Positions 57,994-64,000 of a stretch of 64,000 nt of DNA are shown piece after piece. The position numbers and the translations under genes are program-made. How positions within the stretch are numbered: the stretch's first letter is position 1; each line of letters begins with the position of its first letter. The DNA is taken from the NCBI RefSeq assembly GCF_026810505.1, contig NZ_CP101750.1, positions 1,207,448 through 1,271,447 of the forward strand. The letters run 5' to 3'. Source of the stretch: Streptomyces sp. Je 1-369 (GTDB lineage Bacteria; Actinomycetota; Actinomycetes; Streptomycetales; Streptomycetaceae). The notes below the pieces were generated by a model. That model made no database searches and was not told where the DNA came from. It saw nothing but the letters and a program-made list of their open reading frames with translations.

Positions 57994-59379
57994 TCAGACG
58001 GTGAACCGGACCGCTTCGAGGTTCTGGTTCAACTCCATCGGGCTTCCGTGGTACTTCCACTGGCCGGGGTCGGTGCAGACCTCGCCCATCCAGTCCCTGT
58101 CCGTCACGAAGGCGTCGCTGCACACCGAGCCGTCGTTGACCTTGTAGGTATAGCCCTCCAGGGCGGGGTCGGCGCTCTCGGTGCTGCCGAAGAACATGTC
58201 CGCGCCGTCCTCCGCGTCCGACCACGGGATGCCCTCGCGCCAGCCCTCCCCGACGAAGGCGCCGGTGCCGGTGACTCCCTGCGTGCCGGACACGGCGACG
58301 TTGAGCGACTTGATGGGCGTGTCCTGGCCGGGCGTGCCCGCCTCGGCGCCGTCGCACACGGGCTCCTGCCAGGCGTCGCCCACGAAGGCGCGGTAGCAGA
58401 TGTGGCGGCCCTCGCCGAGTTCGTTCACCGCGTCGGCCGCCGTCCTCTCGTCGGGCGCCTCCTCCTCGCCACCGCCACCGCCGCCGCCCTCCGGCTCCTG
58501 CGCGCCGCCCTTGTCGGACTCCGCGGGAGGCGCGGTCTCCTTGTCCTCCTTGGGCGGCGGCGGCGCCTTCTCGGCCGGTGGGGACGGGCTGGCCGGTGCG
58601 ATCGCGCCGGACTCCTGCGGCTTCTCCCGCGCCACCGTCTTCATCTGCGGGCTGTGCGTCAGCCAGATCGTGACGAACGCGATGGTCAGCGCGAGGACCA
58701 GGCCGAGCGTGCCGGCCAGCCGGCCCGGCAGGATGCCGCGCTGCACGAAGGTGCCGTCCACGTTCAGCGGTTCCGCGCCGGAGCGGCGCACGCTCAGCGA
58801 GTAGGGCTGGTCCTGCTTGGAGCCGAACCAGGTGATCTGCTGGGGCCGCAGCGTCGCCTTCACGAACGCCGCCCGTCCCGGCTCGATCTGTACGTTGCCG
58901 GGCTGGATGTCGTACGACAGGCGGTCGCCGGTGTCGTTGCCGCCGAGCGACGCGGTGACGGTGGTGTTGCCGACGTTGTCCACCGCCAGCTGCGGGCGGC
59001 CCCGGAACCATCCCTTCACCGTCGGCGGCACCAGCTCGGCGCGCACCTCGGTGAACGGGTTGACGGTGACGTTCCCCTCCGGGACGGCGACGGCGCCCGC
59101 GTGTTCCGTCGGGGCGATCCGCAGCGCGTACGGATGCGCGCCGGCTCTCGCGTCCGCCGTGCGGGGCGGTGCGAAGGTCAGCTCCACCGTGCCGGTCGTC
59201 CCGGGGTAGAGCCGCAGTACGGGTGGCTCCACCGTGGTCCAGGGGGCGAGGTCGCCGACCGGCTCGAAGCGGTAGGCGTCGACGATGTCGCCGGTGTTGC
59301 GCACCCGCAGCTGCACTGTGGTGGTGCTGCCGGGGTCGACGGTCACGGAGGCGGGTTCGAGGGAGGTCCAAAGGCTCAC
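57994..59379 (-). CDS. membrane-anchored protein with C-terminal ChW-like repeats
   Basis: A 461-residue protein from GTG 59379. The first 215 residues are two beta-sandwich domains (VTVDPGSTTTVQLRVRNTGDIVDAYRFEP, NEW/COG1470-like; then VDNVGNTTVTASLGGND). One membrane helix follows (GTLGLVLALTIAFVTIWL, about 225-245), then a Pro/Glu/Lys/Gly stalk and a C-terminal region (about 330-461) with three repeats, each with G-x-x-W near the middle: ICYRAFVGDAWQEPVCDG, GTGAFVGEGWREGIPW, CSDAFVTDRDWMGEVC. These resemble clostridial hydrophobic (ChW) repeats. There is no signal peptide, so the beta-sandwich part is probably cytoplasmic and the repeats outside. Function unknown. Confidence 0.75.
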   Translation of the reverse strand: MSLWTSLEPASVTVDPGSTTTVQLRVRNTGDIVDAYRFEPVGDLAPWTTVEPPVLRLYPGTTGTVELTFAPPRTADARAGAHPYALRIAPTEHAGAVAVPEGNVTVNPFTEVRAELVPPTVKGWFRGRPQLAVDNVGNTTVTASLGGNDTGDRLSYDIQPGNVQIEPGRAAFVKATLRPQQITWFGSKQDQPYSLSVRRSGAEPLNVDGTFVQRGILPGRLAGTLGLVLALTIAFVTIWLTHSPQMKTVAREKPQESGAIAPASPSPPAEKAPPPPKEDKETAPPAESDKGGAQEPEGGGGGGGEEEAPDERTAADAVNELGEGRHICYRAFVGDAWQEPVCDGAEAGTPGQDTPIKSLNVAVSGTQGVTGTGAFVGEGWREGIPWSDAEDGADMFFGSTESADPALEGYTYKVNDGSVCSDAFVTDRDWMGEVCTDPGQWKYHGSPMELNQNLEAVRFTV

Positions 59380-59454
59380 CCCACGACGCTAGGGGGGCCG
59401 GTGGCGGCCGTCAGGAGCCGACCGGGCAGACCCGGCTGCCCGTAGGGGCGCGTG

Positions 59455-59841
59455 TCAGGCGCCCGCCCCTGCACCCTCAAGGCGGGTCTCCTGACGGGTC
59501 GCCGCGTCCAGGACGCTGTCGAGGAGGCCGGGGAAGAGTACGTCGAGGTCGTCGCGGCGCAGCACGTTCAGTTTGGTCGTGCCGCGGTAGATCTGCCGGA
59601 TGACGCCGCTCTCGCGCAGCACCCGGAAGTGGTGCGTGCACGTCGACTTGGTGACGGGCAGCGCGAAGTACGAACAGGAGAGGCCCCCCGCGCTCTCCTC
59701 CCGGGCCAGCTCCCGCACGACGCGCATGCGCATCGGGTCGGCGAGCGCGTGCAGCACGGCTTCGAGGCGGACGTCCCCGGGCTCGGGGTGGGCGAGCGTC
59801 CTGCTGCTCGCGCTGCCGGTCGCGGCGGCGGCGGTCGTCAT
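59455..59841 (-). CDS. ArsR-family transcriptional repressor
   Basis: A 128-residue winged-helix ArsR protein. The DNA-binding region is VLHALADPMRMRVVRELARE, then SYFALPVTKSTCTHHFRVLRESGVIRQIYRGTTKLNVLRRDDLD in sequence. Cysteines in SCSY and STCTHH could form a metal or redox site, but no ELCVCDL arsenite motif exists, so it may instead sense oxidants or organic compounds. It is divergent from an ene-reductase gene, with two identical-spacing operators between, the layout of a self-regulated enzyme-repressor pair. Confidence 0.9.
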   Translation of the reverse strand: MTTAAAATGSASSRTLAHPEPGDVRLEAVLHALADPMRMRVVRELAREESAGGLSCSYFALPVTKSTCTHHFRVLRESGVIRQIYRGTTKLNVLRRDDLDVLFPGLLDSVLDAATRQETRLEGAGAGA

Positions 59842-59898
59842 GGCGGCTCCACTTCGTCCTCTGGCGTACGGCGTCCTCTGGCGGTCTGCGCCTCATTG

Positions 59899-59914
59899 TA
59901 CGAGAGCCATCGTA
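59899..59914. promoter_or_regulatory. ArsR operator 1
   Basis: TACGA-GAGCCA-TCGTA: perfect 5-bp arms, six-base spacer. It lies 58 bases upstream of the arsR start, in the divergent promoter region. The second copy is at 59933. Confidence 0.7.
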
Positions 59915-59932
59915 GTTTGACATCTGCCGTAC

Positions 59933-59948
59933 TACGAGGTCTATCGTA
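59933..59948. promoter_or_regulatory. ArsR operator 2
   Basis: TACGA-GGTCTA-TCGTA: same arms and spacing as operator 1, 34 bases away. The repeat of the arms with unrelated spacers is what a dimer site with a fixed spacing should look like. Confidence 0.7.
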
Positions 59949-59996
59949 CGAGGAGCACATCACCCCCCGAGGAACCCCAGAGGAATGGAGCCCGCC

Positions 59997-61076
59997 GTGA
60001 GCGCGCTGTTCGAGCCGTACACCCTGCGATCCCTGACCATCCCGAACCGGGTCTGGATGCCTCCGATGTGCCAGTACTCCGCGGCCCCCGAGGGCGCCGA
60101 GGCCGGGGCCCCGCGCGACTGGCACTTCGCGCACTACGCGGCGCGCGCCACCGGCGGCACCGGACTGATCATCGTCGAGGCCACCGCGGTCAGCGCCGAC
60201 GGCCGCATCAGCCCGTACGACCTGGGCATCTGGAACGACACCCAGGCCGCCGCGTTCCGCCGCATCACGGACTTCCTGCAGAGCCAGGGCACCGTCCCCG
60301 CGATCCAGCTCGGCCACGCGGGACGCAAGGCGTCCACCGACCGCCCATGGAAGGGCGGCGCACCGGTGGGCGCAGACGAGCACGGCTGGCAGCCGGTCGC
60401 ACCCAGCCCGGTCCCCTTCGACGAGCGCCACCCCGTGCCGACCGAGCTCACCGTCGAGCGGATCCGCGAGATCGTGGGACAGTTCGCCGACGCCGCCCGG
60501 CGCTCGCTGGACGCCGGCTTCGAGATCGCCGAGATCCACGGCGCCCACGGCTACCTGGTCGGCGAGTTCCTCTCCCCGCACAGCAACAGGCGCACCGACG
60601 CGTACGGCGGCTCGTACGAGAACCGCACACGCTTCGCCCTCGAAGTCGTCGACGCCGTACGGGCGGTGTGGCCCGAGGACAAGCCGCTGTTCTTCCGCAT
60701 CTCCGCCACCGACTGGCTGGAGGAGGCGGGCTGGACCGCGGACGACACGGTCCGTTTCGCCACCGACCTCAAGGAGCACGGCGTCGACCTGCTCGACGTG
60801 TCCACGGGCGGCAACGCGGCGGGCGTCCGCATCCCCGTCGAGCCCGGCTACCAAGTCCCCTTCGCCGCACGGGTGAAGGCCGAGACGGAGCTGCCGGTCG
60901 CCGCGGTCGGCCTGATCACCGACATCGAGCAGGCCGAGAAGATCGTCGCCAACGGCGAGGCGGACGCCGTACTGCTGGGCCGCGAACTGCTGCGCGACCC
61001 CTCGTGGGCGCGGCGCGCGGGGCGTGAACTCGGTGCGGAGGTGCACGTACCCGAGCAGTACCACCGCTCCGTCTGA
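59997..61076 (+). CDS. NADH:flavin oxidoreductase, OYE/YqjM type
   Basis: A 359-residue FMN ene-reductase. GTG 59997 is preferred because GGAG lies seven bases upstream; ATG 59985 is in frame. Signature parts are PNRVWMPPMCQYSA with the flavin-modulating cysteine of the YqjM (class III) group, AIQLGHAGRKAS, EIAEIHGAHGYLVGEFLSP with the substrate-binding His pair, and RRTDAYGGSYENRTRF. It reduces activated C=C bonds with NAD(P)H. The divergent ArsR-family repressor and twin operators suggest induction by an electrophile or similar stress. Confidence 0.93.
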   Translation: MSALFEPYTLRSLTIPNRVWMPPMCQYSAAPEGAEAGAPRDWHFAHYAARATGGTGLIIVEATAVSADGRISPYDLGIWNDTQAAAFRRITDFLQSQGTVPAIQLGHAGRKASTDRPWKGGAPVGADEHGWQPVAPSPVPFDERHPVPTELTVERIREIVGQFADAARRSLDAGFEIAEIHGAHGYLVGEFLSPHSNRRTDAYGGSYENRTRFALEVVDAVRAVWPEDKPLFFRISATDWLEEAGWTADDTVRFATDLKEHGVDLLDVSTGGNAAGVRIPVEPGYQVPFAARVKAETELPVAAVGLITDIEQAEKIVANGEADAVLLGRELLRDPSWARRAGRELGAEVHVPEQYHRSV

Positions 61077-61210
61077 CAGCCGCCGCCCCGGGCCGCGGGA
61101 CGCCTCCACGACTGTCGACGCGCGCCCCTCGTTCCCCGCGCTCCTCGTTCATGATGGGTCATGGTGGGCACCAGGACCTTACTGCGGACGACTGCGTAAG
61201 AGGGGCGACG

Positions 61211-61513
61211 ATGTCGACAGGTCGACTTCCGGAGCGTGAGCAGCGCATCCTCGACGAGATGGAGACGGTCCTGCGCAGGGACCGGCAGCTCACGGCCCGC
61301 CTGTGGCTCCTGCGGCTCGGGCCCCGTACGCGCACGGCCCTCGCGAACAGGCCGCACCCGCTCACCGTCGCCCTGTTCGCGGCGCTCTCCGGGACGCTCC
61401 TCTTCATCGGCCTCACCACGTCGAGCGCCGGCATGGTCTGGGCCTTCGCCGGGCTGTGGTCACTCACGCTGATCGGATTCGTGCGGCTGCTGTGCCGGTG
61501 GACCGATCCGTGA
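61211..61513 (+). CDS. DUF3040 small membrane protein
   Basis: A 100-residue protein starting at ATG 61211 after AGGGGCG. The start SxxLPEREQRILDEMETVLRRDRQL and two hydrophobic helices (LTVALFAALSGTLLFIGL and GMVWAFAGLWSLTLIGFV) are typical of DUF3040 proteins of actinomycetes. Function unknown; probably cell-envelope related. The CotH gene starts 85 bases further down in the same direction and may be cotranscribed. Confidence 0.88.
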   Translation: MSTGRLPEREQRILDEMETVLRRDRQLTARLWLLRLGPRTRTALANRPHPLTVALFAALSGTLLFIGLTTSSAGMVWAFAGLWSLTLIGFVRLLCRWTDP

Positions 61514-61597
61514 CCACCAGGCCGGTTCTCGGTCTGGCGGACATGCGGTGCCGGGCGTAGAGAGAGAGGTTCACCCAGGGCCCCCAGGGAGGCCGAC

Positions 61598-63340
61598 GTG
61601 GACAGGATCATCGGTAAGGGAACGTTCCAGGACGCTTTCAAGAACCAGGTCGTCGCGGTCTCCGCGCTGCCGCCGGGCACGGCACGGCGGTTCGCCGAGC
61701 GGGCCAACGCGGCAGCGGGTCCGTCCGACGCCGCGCTGCGGACGAAAGCAGAGTTCAGCGCGTTGTACGACCTGCTGCTCGCCGAGCAGACCGACCTCTC
61801 GGGAGACGGCAGCCTCGTCCTCCTCGACGCGGACGGGCAGGTCACCGCGATCGGCCGGATGGTGGACGCCTACCTCGAAACGGCCGTGAACAAAGCGGAG
61901 TTCTTCGCTCAGGACATGTATCAGGTCAAGGTCACAGGATGGCCGCCCGGCGTCCTGACGGCCGACGACGTCATGGAGGCACCGCCGGGCGCGCTGCTGT
62001 CCCTGGCGCGGAGCGGCGCGCCGGACGACGTACTGCTGGCGACGCCGTCGTTCTCGATGGTCAACAGCGGCAACCTGACGGCGCATGCGCCCAAGCGCAG
62101 CTGGAAGATCAACTTCGAGGTCGGCGCGAGCGAGGACCGCCTCTTCGGCATGGAGCGGATCAACCTCAAGGCGATGTACAACGACCCGTCGCAGATGCGT
62201 GAGGCTGTCGCCTGGCGGCTTCTGGAGCGCGCGGGCATCCCGGCGGCGCAGCACACGTACGCCACGTTCTCGATCAACGACCGCTACATGGGCCTCTTCT
62301 CGGTCATCGAGCAGGTCGACAAGAAGTTCCTCAAGGACCACTTCGGCAAGAACTCCGAGGGCAACCTCTACAAGGCGTACTGCGGCGACGTCGGCTGCGC
62401 GACCCTGGAGCACCGCGCAGGCACCGACGGCGCCGACAGCGGCCGCCAGTACTTCACCGCGGGCAGCAGGGAGGACGACCGCACCTATCGCCTGAAGACC
62501 AACGAGGACGATCCGCTCGCGGCCACCTACGACGACCTCGCCGCTCTCGTCCGTACGGTCAACGGCGTACAACTCCCCGGGGACGAACGCAAATTCACCT
62601 CCGACGCCTTCCGCGAGGCGGTCGAGCGGATCCTGAACGTGCCGGCGTTCCTGCGCTGGGCGGGCGCCAACGTCCTCCTGGGCAGCTGGGACAACTACTT
62701 CGCGACACCGTCGAACTACTACCTCTACAACTCCGGCAGGCTCGGCGACCCCTCGGGCTTCATGTCCCGCCCGTACTTCACGTTCATCCCCTGGGACTAC
62801 GACAACAGCTCGGGCATCGACTTCTTCTCGACGCAGTGGCAGTACACGGACCTGCTCGACTGGCCCGCGATGAGCCGAAACTACTGCCGGATCACGCACG
62901 CGCCGCACCAGGTGTCCCGCCTGCCGCTCTTCACCAACCTGCTGCGCCACCACGACTTCTGCCAGTACTACCTCGACCACCTCGAGTACCTCCTGGACAC
63001 GGAGTTCGAACCCGAGCGGGTCGCCGCGCTGCTCGGCGCGGAGGGTTCGGGCCGGACCGACGGACTGTGGCAGCTGATCGCCCCCGCCGCCTACGCCGAA
63101 GCCACCACCCCGCACGGACAGCCGTTCACCGGGCGGCAGTTCACCAACGACGAGGTGTACCGAGCGGCGTACCGGCAGTGGGAGCTGAGCCGGGGCTCGC
63201 AGTTCACGTACGGGATCTTCCACTACACGCGCATGCGCTACGACCACGCACGCCAACAGCTCGCCGAACTGCGCAAGACCTATCCCAACGGTGCCAGTGG
63301 GGCGTCGTTCCCGGGCGCGATGGAGGTACTGCCCTCATGA
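61598..63340 (+). CDS. CotH-family atypical protein kinase
   Basis: A 580-residue protein from GTG 61598 (AGGGAGG upstream). The CotH core runs from about residue 145 to 560: KRSWKINFEV with the ATP lysine, NLKAMYNDPSQMREAVAWRLLERAGIPA, GLFSVIEQVDKKFLKDHFGKN, and the Mg-binding loop FTFIPWDYDNSSGIDFFS (near 395-408). CotH proteins are protein kinases, first known from spore coats. This one has no signal peptide. The N-terminal 100 residues are a separate region (AFKNQVVAVSALPPGTARRFAERAN). The stop overlaps the next gene's ATG as ATGA, so the two are coupled. Confidence 0.85.
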   Translation: MDRIIGKGTFQDAFKNQVVAVSALPPGTARRFAERANAAAGPSDAALRTKAEFSALYDLLLAEQTDLSGDGSLVLLDADGQVTAIGRMVDAYLETAVNKAEFFAQDMYQVKVTGWPPGVLTADDVMEAPPGALLSLARSGAPDDVLLATPSFSMVNSGNLTAHAPKRSWKINFEVGASEDRLFGMERINLKAMYNDPSQMREAVAWRLLERAGIPAAQHTYATFSINDRYMGLFSVIEQVDKKFLKDHFGKNSEGNLYKAYCGDVGCATLEHRAGTDGADSGRQYFTAGSREDDRTYRLKTNEDDPLAATYDDLAALVRTVNGVQLPGDERKFTSDAFREAVERILNVPAFLRWAGANVLLGSWDNYFATPSNYYLYNSGRLGDPSGFMSRPYFTFIPWDYDNSSGIDFFSTQWQYTDLLDWPAMSRNYCRITHAPHQVSRLPLFTNLLRHHDFCQYYLDHLEYLLDTEFEPERVAALLGAEGSGRTDGLWQLIAPAAYAEATTPHGQPFTGRQFTNDEVYRAAYRQWELSRGSQFTYGIFHYTRMRYDHARQQLAELRKTYPNGASGASFPGAMEVLPS

Positions 63341-64000
63341 CCGCGACGAAGAAGACCGGCAAGGACAAGGCCGAAGCGGCGCGCGAGCTCCGGCTCGTCA
63401 AGGAAGCCAAGATCCAGGACCTGATCGGGGACAGCGCCGGCACCCGTCTGGAGGCGAGCGGTGTCCTCTACCGCGACGGCGCCTTCCTGATCGTCTGCGA
63501 CAACCTGCCCTCCCTCATCCGCGTCAGCAGCGAACTGTCGCCCAAGGCCCCGGAGAACGGCGTCCTCAGCCGCCAGAAGACGCAGATCAAGAGCACGGAC
63601 AAGGGCAAGGTCGCGGGCAAGGGCAAGAAGGGTGCCGCCGCGGCGGCGAACGCGGGGTTCGAGGACCTCGCCCACGACGCGGCACGCGACCACTACTACA
63701 CGCTGAGCGAGGCCGAACCGGTCAAGCCCAAGGGCTTCCGCGCCCGCGTCCAGGAGTACGACGCGAAGCTGCGGCCCATCGGCTCCGCACACCTCGACTT
63801 CGACATCTCCGACGCCAACAAGGGCATGGAGGGCCTGGAGTGGGTCGACCGCTCCGGCACGGGCCACCTGCTCGCCCTGTGCGAGGGCAACTTGTGCGCG
63901 GGCGGCAAGAAGGGCAGGACGCCGGGCGGCGGACGCATCCAGGTCTTCCGGCGCGAGGGCAAGCGGTGGACGAACACGGCCACGATCCGGCTGCCCAAGT
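63337..64000 (+). CDS. unknown protein coupled to CotH, beta-propeller-like, cut by the window edge
   Basis: The ATG overlaps the CotH stop (ATGA). The visible 221 residues begin with a Lys/Ala-rich charged head (TATKKTGKDKAEAAREL), then DGAFLIVCDNLPSLIRVSSEL and, after a Lys/Gly/Ala insert (KGKVAGKGKKGAAAAAN), a pattern of short strands: HYYTLSEAEPVK, RVQEYDAKLRPIGSAHLDFD, KGMEGLEWVDRSGTGHLLALCEGN and RIQVFRREGKRWTNTATIRLP. The GMEGLEW...LLALCEGN stretch resembles esterase-like or SdiA-regulated beta-propeller blades. No signal peptide is seen. Coupling implies it is a substrate or partner of the kinase. Confidence 0.65.
   Translation, partial: MTATKKTGKDKAEAARELRLVKEAKIQDLIGDSAGTRLEASGVLYRDGAFLIVCDNLPSLIRVSSELSPKAPENGVLSRQKTQIKSTDKGKVAGKGKKGAAAAANAGFEDLAHDAARDHYYTLSEAEPVKPKGFRARVQEYDAKLRPIGSAHLDFDISDANKGMEGLEWVDRSGTGHLLALCEGNLCAGGKKGRTPGGGRIQVFRREGKRWTNTATIRLPK

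Noticed and set aside
1..64000. CRISPR array
   Set aside because: The tandem repeats found (9, 13, 21 and 27 bp) are head to tail without unique spacers, and no cas genes are present.

Overview
The window is a 64 kb piece of a high-GC actinomycete chromosome, almost certainly Streptomyces. The evidence is very strong G/C bias at third codon positions, frequent GTG and TTG starts, near absence of TTA codons, and families typical of the genus: DUF397/XRE pairs, an MmyB-type regulator, DUF5134, DUF6421, DUF6986, DUF3040, LVIVD secreted proteins, CotH kinases, and sugar ABC importers without their own ATPase. I see no rRNA, tRNA, CRISPR array or intact insertion sequence.

Layout. 1-2163 is a gene-poor accessory-looking edge: the tail of an upstream gene, small unknown ORFs, a DUF397-like protein, a small XRE regulator with an inverted repeat upstream, and about 0.9 kb without a convincing gene. 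2164-7765 holds a STAS protein, a divergent TetR/MFS efflux pair whose transporter is frameshifted and carries a TTA codon, a GNAT acetyltransferase and a SMI1/KNR4 protein. 7955-15739 is a carbohydrate module: ABC permeases and lipoprotein, secreted GH27 glycosidase, ROK kinase, and a LacI regulator with a palindrome between it and the ROK gene. 15777-25964 carries a Ser/Thr kinase with a small membrane partner, an HpcH/HpaI-type aldolase, a Tat-exported EEP-family enzyme, etfBA, a flavin reductase preceded by a tiny Cys-ending leader ORF, a thioredoxin, an acyltransferase, and a B3/4-transglutaminase pair. 26055-33496 is mostly minus-strand operons (DUF6421-SDR-threonine aldolase; F420/LLM oxidoreductase-HSL esterase; TetR-SGNH esterase).

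33707-43415 includes a fused dihydroxyacetone kinase, an MmyB-like regulator, an alpha/beta hydrolase, an SDR, a PAP2-diacylglycerol-kinase fusion, PadR, a 41-residue membrane peptide, GDPD, GNAT and VOC proteins. 43397-51109 has a carboxylesterase relic, NDH-2 with a Rex/Crp-like box upstream, a FUSC-MarR operon, DUF5134, HAD, M56 and PAP2 proteins, and a likely amidohydrolase remnant. 51149-64000 has TetR, LVIVD and DUF305 secreted proteins, a ferredoxin reductase, a decayed LuxR regulator, a VCBS-type secreted protein, an orphan LuxR regulator convergent with a membrane protein bearing ChW-like repeats, a divergent ArsR/ene-reductase pair with two matching operators, and a DUF3040, CotH kinase and beta-propeller-like set running off the edge.

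The best candidates for new biology are the leader peptide before the flavin reductase, the CotH plus 63337 gene pair, the ChW-repeat membrane protein, and several very clean palindromes tied to local regulators. Three genes are visibly decayed (MFS, carboxylesterase, LuxR). All functions are read from sequence by eye; no database search was run.
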